64,000 bases of DNA from Mya arenaria (taxonomy: Eukaryota > Mollusca > Bivalvia > Myida > Myidae): positions 19,880,548 through 19,944,547 of the forward strand of contig NC_069135.1 of NCBI RefSeq assembly GCF_026914265.1. The letters are read 5' to 3'. Both the position numbers and the translations under genes were made by a program. Shown piece after piece: positions 1 through 10,992 of the stretch; position 1 is the stretch's first letter, and each line of letters starts with the position of its first letter. The notes under the pieces are model-generated. The model saw nothing but the letters and a program-made list of their open reading frames with translations. It made no database searches and had not been told where the DNA came from.

Positions 1-285
1 CAATGTTGGTTTATACTTTATCGCGCATTTTTAAAGTTCTAACTTTACACACAACTTTACAACGCCTTAAATTTAATGAACTGCTACGGTAGGTTCCCTT
101 TGAGTTATTTCAATTGCAAAATACAAGTTTACATACTCCGGGATGGACTACGTCTTGAAAACAATTGCTGAAACTCTATACAAGTAAGCCAGAATGGCGT
201 GTCAATAGAAGTTTAAGTTATAGGTGTTCTTATATGTTCAGATATTTTCGACGTTGTGAAACATGACTTGTACATGCAATTCACT
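1..285. other. Flank preceding type A minisatellite (recurring)
   Basis: No gene is visible. This non-coding stretch recurs at about 18560-18857, 53020-53312 and, more diverged, 24900-25130. Each copy runs through a piece resembling TTTATCGCGCATTTT and then a piece resembling GTAAGCCAGAATGGCGTGTC. It marks the left edge of the duplicated unit. Confidence 0.7.
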
Positions 286-1570
286 TGTGCATACGGCATT
301 CAGGTATGTGCACTACGGCATTCAGGTAGATGCACTACGGCATTCAGGTAGGTGCACTACGGCATTCAGGTATGTGACCTTCGGCATTCGGGTACGTGCA
401 CTACGGCATTCAAGTACGTGCACTACGGCATTCAGGTATGTGAATAACGGCGTTCAAGTACGTACACTACGGCATTCAGGTACGAGCACTACAACATTCA
501 GGTACGTGCACTATGGCATTCAGGTATATGAACTACGGCATCCAGACATGTACACTACTGTATTCAGGTATATGAACTACGGCATCCAGATATGTACACT
601 ATGTGCAGGTATGTGTTCTAAGGAATTCGGGTATGTTCACTACGGCATTCAGGTAATGTGCCATACGGCAGTCGAGTATGTGAACTACGGCATTCAGGTA
701 ATTACACAGCGGCATTCAGGTACGTGTACTAAGGAATTCGAGTATGTTCACTAGGTATTCAGGTATGTGCACTACGACATTCAGGTATGTGAACTACGGC
801 ATTCAGGTAAGTGCACAGAGGCATTCAGGTACGTGTACTAAGGAATTCGGGTATGTTCACTACGACATTCAGGTAATGTGCACAACGGAATTCACGTTCG
901 TGCACTACGGAATTCGGGTTATGTGCACAACGGCATTCGGGTCATGTGCACTACGACATTCAGGTTTGTGAACTACGGCATTCAGGTAAGTGCACAGAGG
1001 CATTCAGGTACGTGTACTAAGGAATTCGGGTATATTCACTACGGCATTCAGGTAATGTGCACAACGGAATTCACGTTCGTGCACTACGGAATTTGGGTTA
1101 TGTGCACAACGGCATTCGGGTTATGTGCACTCCGGAATTCAGGTACGTGCACTACGGCATTCAGGTATGTGAACTACGGCATTCAGGTACGTGCACTACG
1201 GAATTCGGGTATGTTCACTACGGCATTCAGGTTATGTGCACTATGGCATTCAGGTACGTGCACTACGGCATTCAGGTATGTAACACGTTAATCATGTTTT
1301 GTGCACTTTGGCATTCCGGTACGTACACTACGGCATTCAGGTATGTGAACTACGTCATCCAGGTAAGTGCACGACGGCTTTCAGGTATGTGAACTACGTC
1401 ATCAAGGTAAGTGCACTACTGCATTCAGGTACGTGCACTACGGCATTCAGGTATGTTCACTACGGCATTCAGGTATGTACGCTAAGGCATTCAGGTATTT
1501 GCACTACGACATTCAGGTATATACACTACGGCATTCATATACGTGAATTACGGCCTTTTAGGTATGTGTA
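286..1570. repeat. 22-bp minisatellite array, type A, locus 1
   Basis: About 58 head-to-tail units of 22 bp. The unit reads CGGCATTCAGG followed by TATGTGCACTA, with many point variants such as GTGAACTA and GAATTCGGG. A longer-period duplication is visible between about 770-950 and 945-1130. Because 22 is not a multiple of 3, three units give a 22-residue pseudo-protein period. Several frames stay open without being genes. Confidence 0.95.
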
Positions 1571-2807
1571 CATTGTAACTGTTTTATGATGAGTAGAATG
1601 ATTTATGGGAAGGAATTTGTATGAATAAAACAGAAAATCTCCACTTTCAAAATCTTGGTTGGAAAACCAACTACTCATGAATTGTTTCCTGAATCATATT
1701 ATACATGTATATATACATACAGAAGGTGTTGTATTTGCAATTTTATATTTCTATATTCATAAAGCTTACCTCATTAAGTGACTAATATATCTGTTTTAAC
1801 AATGGTAATCGGATATATCTTGGTAAATGTAAGGGATTTGATTAACTTTTTTTCTTAACCAGGAAGTCGTCTTTATAGCGTAGTTTAAAAATGCAAGCAT
1901 GAATTCGTTGAATCAAAAATACTATAGTCTGTCTGCAAACAAATGGAAACAGTTCATGTTTAAATTCAAGAAGACACAAAACAAGTTTAAGAGTAGTTTT
2001 TTATGTGTGTGTATTTGACATCTTTGCATGGTAAAAACAATTATTCAAACATTCAGAGTTGCAGGGACAACGAAATCTCCGCAAAGCACACACACACAAT
2101 TTGAAATAAAATAACAAAAGGTCAGGAAAAACACAGTTTAAACCAATGCGTGTTGGGAAAAAGATAGCAAAAGAACTAGCAGAAGGGGCGGGAACCTTTC
2201 CTGATCAAGTACTTTTCATCACAATTTTCACGTTAAGATTATTTTTTTCAATTTTTAGGGTATCGAACAGACTACCAAAGTTTAGTTTAATTTGCGAGGA
2301 GTGCCAAAGGGATAAAGTCATGGTAGTTGCATGGACCTTTTCAGGAGTATACAACCTTTATTCCGTTACAACGAATCATTTGCTGCGACATTTCTATCAC
2401 ATGCTTAACCTCCGCGAGCACTTCATTCTCTACAGCGTATGCTGATTTCCGTCACACAACTTGTTCAATCTCGTTAAGCACCGCCAGCGTAAATCGGTGA
2501 ACGCCTGTTTGAGAAAAAAACGACGAGGCAGACTAATGTAGGTATAAAACAATAACTATACTATCTGAACAATGTTGACACCAAAATATTACCCTACTAG
2601 CATTTATATAAGTCAAATATCTGCATATAGCCATCTTAAAATGTTGCTAATTCGGGTAGGAATGAAGATGGTCCTTTAGCTTGCGCCCCCGGCAATTCTA
2701 CCAACCATGCAGTATGATGAACTTGAAGGTCTGAAATGTATATATAGTTTACTAATTAAACATTAAACTAGTATTAAATCTCTGTTGCATATACATAGAT
2801 ACTGGTA
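1571..2807. other. Spacer after type A minisatellite (recurring)
   Basis: No gene is supported. The first 500 bases match the regions following the other type A arrays (about 21090-21560 and 53630-54020). A 99-codon open frame at 2146-2445 has no recognisable domain. Part of it (about 2250-2380) matches 13550-13670, where the frame is not kept, so I treat it as non-coding. Confidence 0.6.
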
Positions 2808-2892
2808 GTGTTTTCAGTGCGGCCTTGTGGTAACACAATTGACAGTCAATCCAGGGGTCGCAGGTTTACTACCTCGCCGCACCACTAAAATA
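2808..2892 (+). repeat. tRNA-derived SINE head (degenerate)
   Basis: The stretch resembles a tRNA with an A-box-like GTGGTAACACAATTGA and a B-box-like GTCGCAGGTTTACTACC. The matching copy at 21895-21975 has the better B box GGTTTGAATCC followed by a CGCCGCCCCAC-type 3' end. It sits at the same paralogous position in both units, so the insertion predates the duplication. It is not a functional tRNA gene, because paired arms are poor. Confidence 0.5.
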
Positions 2893-3420
2893 CCGATCGA
2901 ATTACGAGAGGGACGTTAAATGGGGGCCTGGTGTGACAGTGTTATACACTGGTGCACGTTCAAGAACCAGGGCAGCTCTAACCATCGTTAAATTCTGTTT
3001 CTGTTTCTCCACCCCGACGCCCCCACCCCTCCCCCAAACAACAATAACAATCTTCTCGGAACACTCGCCGAATAGACAAGTGACGACTGCGAGTATAAAT
3101 ATGCTTACATACCCACACATCTCAGTTGAGTAAAGATAATAATTTTGAAAGTTTACAGATTGATTGTTTTCGAATGTTACTTACGCGTAACTAGGGTTTG
3201 TCGTTCCGTTGGTATTCCTATTTGATTCTAAAAAGAAAGGTATATTTGAGTTGTGGACACACTAATAAGTCTCATCACTGCCTTGTAATTGGACACAATG
3301 GTATGAACTGGTTTTTATAAATAAGAATATGTCTAACTGTCATAATGGTTACTAAGGGAAGATAATCGTACATTTATAACGAGTCCCTCGCCTTAAAGGG
3401 GAATTATATTGGTTAATCAC
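2893..3420. other. Spacer downstream of lectin copy 1
   Basis: No gene is recognised. Short open frames on both strands lack domains. The last visible exon of lectin copy 1 ends at a plausible splice donor, so a further 3' exon of that gene could lie here. I could not identify one. Confidence 0.4.
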
Positions 3421-3422
3421 CC

Positions 3423-3474
<52 letters not shown>

Positions 3475-3482
3475 ATTATTAT
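3423..3482. repeat. (ATT)n microsatellite in lectin copy 1
   Basis: About 19 ATT units lie just downstream (gene sense) of the transmembrane exon, probably inside the next intron. Lectin copy 2 has the same kind of microsatellite at the same relative place (27303-27386), so it predates the duplication. Confidence 0.9.
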
Positions 3483-3484
3483 AT

Positions 3485-6311
3485 TCAAGTACCTGCGGTA
3501 GTATAAATACCTGATGCTTGTGCAGTTCGATGTGCCTTTCCATTATTTATCCTCCTTCGAATAAAAACGATCGAAAGCATAAAAGCAATAAGACCAAAAC
3601 CCGCTACTCCTCCTACGACGATACCAATACTTGCGTTCCTCAAACCTGAATAGACACAATTAGAAACTTCAACCATCTTTAATATAATGATGGATAAACG
3701 TCCATATAAAAACCCTCAACAAAATTTAAAAGTTGTTAATTTTATTGTAAATCACTAAGGTTTGTCGGTATAGCAATTTTGTTTCGTGTTGGGTCGGTCT
3801 GTGGTGTTGGTTTTAATGTATGTGGTGTTTTTACGTTCATACCTCTAGTTCACGGTCGTTCGGCCTGGCCTTGCGACTCTTATCAGGGTTTATTTATGTA
3901 TCAATTTTTTTTCAATTTTCGACTACAGTGCCAGTCCCTGTACTTTTCATTGTACAATTGTGAAACTTAAAAAAATGAAGAAAAACAACAACATACACAT
4001 GTAAATACTTAATTATTATGCAAAATGTGTCGTTGTTATACAAGTTTTATAGTGCATGAAATGAAATTGATGGAATTATTTCCACAAAATCACCTTTTTT
4101 ATGTTTTGGTGTAGTTGATGTGTCCAATAGTGTTGACCCCAAAGTTGTTTTCGAATTGGATAAAGTTTCTACATTTATTATTGATGTTGTATTCTCTTCT
4201 GTTATATTTGAAGTGCTGGATTGTCCAGCAGTCGTTGAGATCGATGCTGTTGCTGTGGTGGTGGGCGTCGTCACCATTGGTGTAGATGTTGAATCTGTTG
4301 TTGTTGTGGTGGTGGTGGTGGTCGGCGTCATTGGTGTAGATGTTGAATCTGTTGTTGTTGTTGTTGTGGTGGTGGTGGTAGTGGTTGTGGTTGTGGTGGT
4401 CGGCGTCATTGGTGTAGTTGTTGAATCCATTGTTGTTGTTGCTTTGGTGGTGGTCGTCATAGGTGTCGATGTTGAATATATTGTTGAAGAGACACCAGCA
4501 CATGGATTCGTTTCAGGAGGACACGAGACTGTTACCCTACCATCCGGGGAGGATCCTGAAGGATAGAAAATAATGCCCTATGCCTTTGTTTTCCGCTAAC
4601 CGTTGCAAAAACTACAAATATTGGTTGAAAATTTCTTCATATAACTTTTAACTTGAGTTTGTTTTTGTTTATGGCTCCGTGTGTCTTTTTGCATTGACAT
4701 TTGTAGCATTGATCATAGTAATAATTTTGTATTTCTCTTTTGTTTCTCAAAAGCAATTGAGTTCGTACTAGCAGTTCGTACTTCAGTAAAGAAACAATTA
4801 GATTTAACATACATGCCCATAATCTATGATGGTGTTAAACGTTCTTTATCAGTAAACATTTTATTTTAACTATCAATTCCAACGGCATTGTAAACGTGAT
4901 ATTTCATACTCCGAAACCATGGTATACTTACCAGCAAATCCTAGCCAAAACGAGCCCAAATCAGATGTAAGGCTGTTCTCTAGCTGAATGATAAGATACT
5001 GTTCGCTTGTTTGCAATGTTTTCGGCGAAGCTGTGTTATTTTGACAGTTCCAAATACCGATAATGATACCGTCGGGTCGTCTCACAATAAGTCTTTGTTG
5101 GCATTGACCCCACCTTAAGATATTTACATTTTTACTTATCATAATGGTATCTAAAAAGAACAATAAAACAGAACATTTTAACCAAGGTAAATATGACTGC
5201 CTTAAATCAATGAACTCGTTGTTCGAACACAGAAAAAATGCTGCTTTGCAAACAAAATACTTTCAATATTTGTTTTATATATTCAAATGTTCAAATACTA
5301 ATGAATGGTAACTATACTTGTTTTCCATCACAATCTGCCACAGTGTTATAGAGAGTTTTGAGCCCATATCACACGTGTGGACAGAGCAAGTCAGAGATTT
5401 TCCCGACGGGATCTTCTGAACGTTGTTGAAACCGGGACTTTGCAGATAAACATGCGGCCCTAAGCTCGTAGAGGTTATCGTTCCTGACATGCTGCTAAGA
5501 ATACTCGTCTCTAAAAATAAACAAAATGCCATCAAAAAATTAATAGCAGGTACGTCAGAGATAGTTTAGTCCCTGAAGAGTTTCAAAATGAAACATTATG
5601 AACAGACATTTGGTATACAGTCAGTTTTATTATACGCTTAAAAATAATGATGTTAATGGGAAATTGAATTTATTTCCATCGAAATAATCCACCCCTATTG
5701 TTACATTTGAAATGTGAGAGTGTTGCACGAGCATCACTGTCAATACTCATTTCCAATTATTTTCATACCTGGATGTAGTTTGAAGGATCGACATTTCAAG
5801 AATGTATTTTTAAACATAACTGAACGTGGAGGATAAACTACATTTTACGTGTATGACCAAACTTACCAGGTATGCAATAGTAGTTTATATGCATGTAGTT
5901 TGGATGGTCAGGTATTCCAATACATTCCTGTGATATAACACTAGTAGCCATCACGTTGCAACTACGCCTACCATTGCAATTTTCTATATACTGAACTGCA
6001 TTATTGGGATGAATATTATATGACATTTGGCAGTCTTGTTCGGTTATGTTCGAACAACAAAGTTGAAACTGATTTTGGATGCGAACGTTGTCCAAAGTGC
6101 AATTCAGTGCCGCTGTTTTGTAGGCGACGGTAAAAGTCTTTATTGCAATTACTTCTCCCGGTGGACACGAAGAAGACATAAAATTACTTGCTGGTGTGGT
6201 AACGCCGAAACAAGAAGCGGTGCTTTTGTATAAAGTACCAAGGGCAAAAGTCCCTGAAAATATAGTAATATATTTGAGTACAAAGCCAGAAATGATCTTT
6301 TTCAAGTTCAT
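3485..6311 (-). CDS. Membrane lectin copy 1: SUEL-like/CUB-like/mucin/TM
   Basis: Predicted cell-surface lectin of about 480 residues in at least five exons. Exon 5867-6253 carries a SUEL/rhamnose-binding-type domain (CPPGEVIAI, DCQMSYNI, CNGRRSCNVMA, YMHINYYCIPG). Exons 5318-5510 and 4932-5113 form a CUB-like domain ending GSFWLGFAG. Exon 4094-4555 begins with TVSCPPETNPC and becomes a Thr/Ser-Pro mucin stalk. Exon 3493-3645 gives a transmembrane helix (IVVGGVAGFGLIAFML) and a basic tail starting RRRINNGKAH. Junctions follow GT-AG with phases 1, 2, 1, 1 and the frame is open throughout. The start at 6311 reads straight into the lectin exon and would supply a weak signal peptide (MNLKKIISGF). 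However, an acceptor TATTTTCAG precedes 6253, so an upstream first exon is equally possible. The 3' end is either the stop at 3485 or a donor at 3493 leading to unseen exons. Ligand and function are inferred; galactose or rhamnose binding is typical of the family. Confidence 0.8.
4256..4462 (-). repeat. Trinucleotide/Thr-rich mucin stalk repeat
   Basis: On the minus strand this is a run of ACA/ACC (Thr) codons broken by the motif DSTSTPMTP, giving Thr tracts of about 9 and 17 residues. It is an expandable coding microsatellite inside the stalk exon of lectin copy 1. The corresponding exon in copy 2 is 276 nt shorter, a difference of exactly 92 codons, so length changes have preserved the frame. 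Confidence 0.85.
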
Positions 6312-6671
6312 AGTTATCAGTTGTGTCATCGAATGAAACTTGATACCTCGTTGCCTTCGTGTTAAAATCGTTAGGACATATCTGGTCTTATTTTATTGAT
6401 CAATAATTGGGTCAAACAACTTAATCCATAATAATTCGTTCGGTTCATGCATATAAGTAAAATATTCATAACAGGTTTATGTCATGAATATGACTTATAC
6501 ATATATCTTCATTTTTTGAGTTGCAAAGAACATGAATAGTATTGTTATTCATATTTTAGGAATAAATATAATGTACTGTTATGTGTAGTATTTATTATTA
6601 AAATATTGACCTTTTGATAGGCCACACTCTTATTTTGGATTTTATAGCAAATTGGATATACTTAAACTATA
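6312..6671. other. Spacer upstream of lectin copy 1
   Basis: No gene is seen. The sequence matches 54960-55142 and 29620-29960. From 6481 to 6786 it is present in reverse orientation at 55143-55447. The lectin promoter or a first exon might lie here, but no motif decides it. Confidence 0.5.
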
Positions 6672-7043
6672 TGTATTTCTTTAGAACTTGCGGTCAAGGA
6701 AACCCGTGAAAGTGCAAGCACTTGTTTCCAACTGTGTCCTTTGTTTTTGCTGAAAGGACAACACGCGGAAGAGACAACGGTTGGATACAAGGAGTCCGGG
6801 TGCGATACCCTAGTTCCTTTTCGAACAGAACCCTTGGTTCTTTTACGTGCTCGGTGTAAAGCACCGATACACTGGCTACAGCTTTTCTGGGTTAAACCAG
6901 TACTACCCTTTAATTGCTGAGCACTAGGCAAGGGAGCTACTTGTTCCAACTTTTAACGTCTTTCGGTATGACGCGGCCACAGATCGAATCCACGACCTCC
7001 CACTCCGACGGCGGACTCCTTAACCACTAGGTCACGGAGACGG
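6672..7043 (-). mobile_element. tRNA-headed SINE, full length, 9-bp TSD
   Basis: On the minus strand the element starts at about 7043 with a tRNA-like head: A box GACCTAGTGGTTAAGGAG and B box GTGGATTCGATC. A body of about 300 nt follows, including GTGCTTTACACCGAGCACG. It is flanked by the perfect 9-bp duplication TAAACTATA at 6663-6671 and 7044-7052. Lectin copy 2's equivalent spacer near 29980 lacks it, so it inserted after the copies diverged. The copy near 55460-55705 shares the insertion. The arrangement resembles SINE families described in bivalves, but I cannot assign a family name. Confidence 0.85.
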
Positions 7044-7677
7044 TAAACTATACTACAGAAAGACTGTGCCATAAATTTTTATGTACCTTTTTATTTGATC
7101 CAGCAAACTTCTGCTGTGTTTTTGTTTAGATTTTTAACATATCATAAACATCACTCGAACGACGTTTATTTTTGTTTCAAATATATGTCTTGTTTAAAAT
7201 CACCGAACCTAATGATCCCGAATTAGTCTTTGTCATCGCCGACATCTATAACGAAGATCTTAATTTGACAACACTGTAATGTACCCAAACTTCTTGACAT
7301 TTTCTTTTCAAAAATAAAGACCTAATGCAATTGTTATCATGTCATCGTATTCTTACAAAATTCATACGTTTAAACGATAAGTTTGTAGAAACGCTATATC
7401 ACATTACAAACAGTTATTCATGTGTACTTGAAAGAAATTGTATTTGATATTAACAATCTACATTTACCCGTCCTTCTTAAACCCCATCAAAAGGCTGATA
7501 ATATTACTGCGTTTTATTCTGGATTGTTGTATTCAACTCTAGTGGATTTTCTGCAGACTACACGAAGGGCTAGCATCAAATACAACTTCCCGGATCAAAA
7601 TCAGTACTTATACATATAAACGTTAGTTTGTTTAATGACGCAACATTATGTTTTCTGATGTCATAAAAATATCACGC
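7044..7677. other. Duplicated spacer
   Basis: No gene is supported. It is closely similar to about 55700-56340 and more diverged from 29990-30525. A 65-codon open frame at 7422-7619 is nearly identical at 56089-56286, but the matching region in copy 2 (about 30345-30470) is deleted and broken. The similarity is therefore better explained by recent duplication than by coding constraint. Confidence 0.55.
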
Positions 7678-7855
7678 AATAAATATGATGTATTATGATA
7701 GGAAGCTTTTCTGGTGACATGTATCACGTCGAGTTCGGTGTGTAAACATGTAACCGTCAAGATTTAAGGTTGAGAAAGCTACATGTAAACACAACAAACG
7801 AGACGTGGTGCAGGTCACCAGAAAGGCATCCTGTCGTAGTATTCCATTTATTATA
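7678..7855. mobile_element. Small palindromic (foldback) element, copy 1
   Basis: The two halves are inverted copies of each other. The left arm contains TTTCTGGTGACATGTATCAC, and the right arm reads GTGGTGCAGGTCACCAGAAA, with homology extending through ATAGGAAGC and GCATCCTGTC. It looks like a short non-autonomous foldback MITE. Related copies lie at 30526-30705 and 56345-56510 in the same paralogous position. Confidence 0.7.
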
Positions 7856-9227
7856 TATTTGATTTTTTCAATATGCCTCTCAAAAGTCCAAATATTGAAT
7901 GGCTTGCGCGTATGAATGTGTTACGTACTTTTGTGTATTGAAGACAAGGGAGGCTTTTCCAGCGAAGCGAAGTAATAAGTTACAGAATTCACATAATTGA
8001 ACAAAATAAGAAGAACATGTTTTATATCCATGCTATAGCTAACGTATCATAAAATTGTTTCACAGTCATACCTTCCTTTGTTTGGAAATAACTCATAAAA
8101 CGTAATAGATGCAAACTCCGTTGAATGAGTTAGTTAACAGATTCTGTATTCACCCCGAAGTATTTGAATCATACGGAATAGACACTGTTAACTTACAAAG
8201 GTCATACAACCTCAAAACATCAGACGTATATAGGTTGGCATTATTCGGAAGGATATTCAGTGCATAGTTGTGTTGGAATTCACGAAGTTTCGTAAGCAAT
8301 TCACAATAACTTTATTTATATTACATCAATTATAATAAGACGTTGTTTTTAAGCACAAACAACCGTACAGCTACTTTAATTCTTAAGGAATCAAGAATAA
8401 TTGAAACATAGATATACAAATTTTCGTTTCGATGAAAACCGATAATATTAAAGCTTAACACAGCGAAATATTCTTGATTAAATACCTAAAAAAAAGATTT
8501 TTTTTAATTTTGTTGAAATTCCTGTATAAGCCGGAAATACAATTTGTTTGGTAAAAAAGACAACAATGAAATAAACAGTTATTGTTGTACATACCATGGA
8601 CAATATGAAAAGCCAGCAATTGCACGAAAAAACTCATTTCAATGACTATAACTACATGCACAACTTTCAAGCACAAGTGGTATAAATCTTCTGGAAAAAA
8701 AATCAGAATAAGGAATCCAGTTTCTTTGACAAAGAACTATTTAAAGGTCCGTGATTCACGTGTGAAAAACGATAGTCGGTTTTTAAACTCTCCATTTCAT
8801 TATATAATTCTAATTGCTAAATGCCTTCACCGACTACTTAAAATGTTTATGGTAATAAAATAGACAAATCATCAGTGGTTTTTCACAGACAATAAGGTTA
8901 AAGGTTCTTAAACGTATATTGTATTAAATTCTTTTGATGAATACAAGTGTGATAGTGTCAAATATCGGGAAGTGTTGGGGTATTTTTAGTATGACATTGC
9001 ATTCCTTTTATTGGATACCCTAAATGACGTTCTGGTTTGTATAAATTTTCCCATACGAGTTGAACCTTATTGAATAATGATATAGGTTGAATGAACCACC
9101 CGCTATGCCAAAATTCAAATTATAAATCTGAACAATATAAGCCGGTGAATATCTGTTAATATGCATTGATCAAGTTAAAGTAGTCAACTGGCTATTTAAA
9201 TGAATTAGAATACATGACATAGTGTGT
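7856..9227. other. Duplicated spacer
   Basis: No gene is recognised. It matches 56500-57880 closely and 30710-32285 more distantly. Small open frames at 8455-8863 are not conserved as proteins among the copies. Confidence 0.55.
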
Positions 9228-9320
9228 ATACCACGTGTTAAATTACGCCATATATGCTACGTCGGATGGCAACATTTTGCTTAAAATTAAGACTTTAATC
9301 AAAGATAACTTTTCTTTTTC
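9228..9320. mobile_element. Single arm of a long foldback element
   Basis: The stretch beginning GTGTGTATACCACGTG matches the left outer arms of the foldback elements at 32286 and 57883. The rest of the element is absent here. This may be a remnant left by deletion of the element, or the state before the inner part was acquired. Confidence 0.55.
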
Positions 9321-9892
9321 TCGCATAACACTTTTTAGAACAAAAAAAAAACACGAACAAATATATAACTGTACATATATGACATCTTGAGTAGAAGGAG
9401 CAGAATGAACGTCTGACAATTCACGCGATAATGGTGTTGCCTTTTATCATTTTTGTTTAAGTCTGATTAATAGAATAGTAATAGAAACAGAAAATCTACA
9501 TATATGGTCTATGAACTTCTAGAACATCCCTCGTATATTCGTAAATATAAATGAAGAATTTACACTTACTCTCACTGGAAAAAAGCGGAATGTTAGCAAA
9601 CACATAGCGCGTTTTTTCTTGGACATTTTAAAAAGACGCACTTCTGTAGAAAACCAAAGTGAACATGACATATAGTCGTCGATGGTTGTTTAGACCAATG
9701 AGACACTATGTTTTATAGGTCATATAGTTTGCATGGCACGGTGTGGACTTGATCTCAAAATAAATGTTGAAACTCTATACAAGTAAGCCAAAAAGGCAAG
9801 TCACTAGGAGTTAAATTTATAGGTAATCTCAAGTGTTAAGTTATTTGAGAGGCCGTAATACACTAATTGTTCATGTACGCGAGAGCAACTTA
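9321..9892. other. Spacer and flank before type B minisatellite
   Basis: No gene is seen. The segment 9321-9700 matches 58560-58990. The last 150 bases match the pre-array flanks at 34340-34411 and 62050-62218, including AACTCTATACAAGTAAGCC. Confidence 0.55.
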
Positions 9893-10992
9893 GTGTGCAC
9901 TTCGGTATTCAGTAACGTGCACAACGGCATTTAAGTTCGGGCACAACGGCATTTCGGTACGTGCACCACGGTATTAAATAACGTGCACAACGGCAGTCGG
10001 GTACGTGCATAAGGGCATTTAAGAACGTGCACAAAGCCATTCGGGTACGTGCACTAGGGCATTTAAGAACGTGCCAAAAGGCATTCGGGTACGTGCACAA
10101 CTGCATTTCGGTACGTGCACAACGGTATTCAAATTCGGGCACAACGGCATTTCGGTACGTGCACTAGGGCATCTGAGAACGTGCACAACGGCATTCGGGT
10201 AAGTGCACAACTGCATTTCGGTACGTGCACAACGGCATTCGAGTTCGGGCACAACAGCATTTCGTTACGTGCACTAGGGCATTTAATAACGTTCACAACG
10301 GCATTCGGGTAAGTGCACAACGGCATTTCGGTACGTGCACAACGGCATTCGAGTTCGGGCAGAACGGCATTTCGATACGTGCACTAGGGCATTTAAGAAC
10401 GTTCACAACGGCAATCGGGTAAGTGCACAACGGCATTCAAGTTCGGGCACAACGGAAATCGGGTAAGTGCACAACGGAATTCAAGTTCGGGCACAACGGC
10501 ATTTCGGTACGTGCACTAGGGCATTTAAGGACGTGCACAACGGCAATCGGCTAAGTGCACAACGGCATTCAAGTTCGGGCACAACGGCATTCAAGTTCGG
10601 GCACAACGGCATTTGGGTACGTGCACAACGGCATTCAAGTTCGAGCACAACGGCATTTGGGTAAGCACAACGGCATTCAAGTTCGGGCACAACGGCATTT
10701 CGGTACGTGCACTAGGGCATTTAAGGACGTGCACAACGGCATTCGGGAACATGTAGAACTGCATTGATGTACGTGCAGTAAGGCATTCAGATACGTGCAC
10801 AACGGTAGTCAGGAACGTGCACTCAGGCATTCAGATACGTGCACAACGGTAGTCAGGAACGTGCACAACGGCATTCAGATACGTGCACAACGGTAGTCAG
10901 AAACGTGCACAATGGCATTCAGATACGTGCACAACGGCATTCAGGTACGTGCACAGCGTCATTCAGGTTCGTGTACAGCGGCATTGAAGTAT
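9893..10992. repeat. 22-bp minisatellite array, type B, locus 1
   Basis: About 50 units of 22 bp related to type A but with a different variant set: CGGCATTTCGG, TACGTGCACTAGGG, TTCAAGTTCGGGC and CACAACGGC. A longer period of about 110 bp recurs between 10080 and 10420. Both strands have open frames that are repeat artefacts. Confidence 0.93.

Noticed and set aside
2146..2445. 99-codon open frame
   Set aside because: No recognisable domain, and matched segments elsewhere (13550-13670 and 54060-54170) do not keep the frame.
4120..4566. Plus-strand Val-rich open frame of 148 codons
   Set aside because: Antisense shadow of the Thr-rich stalk exon of lectin copy 1, which has splice sites and phase support on the minus strand.
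6955..7043. tRNA gene
   Set aside because: A and B boxes are present, but they belong to the SINE head. The element continues into a SINE body and has a target duplication; the cloverleaf is imperfect.
7422..7619. 65-codon open frame conserved at 56089-56286
   Set aside because: Conservation is explained by recent segmental duplication. The third copy near 30345-30470 is deleted and out of frame.
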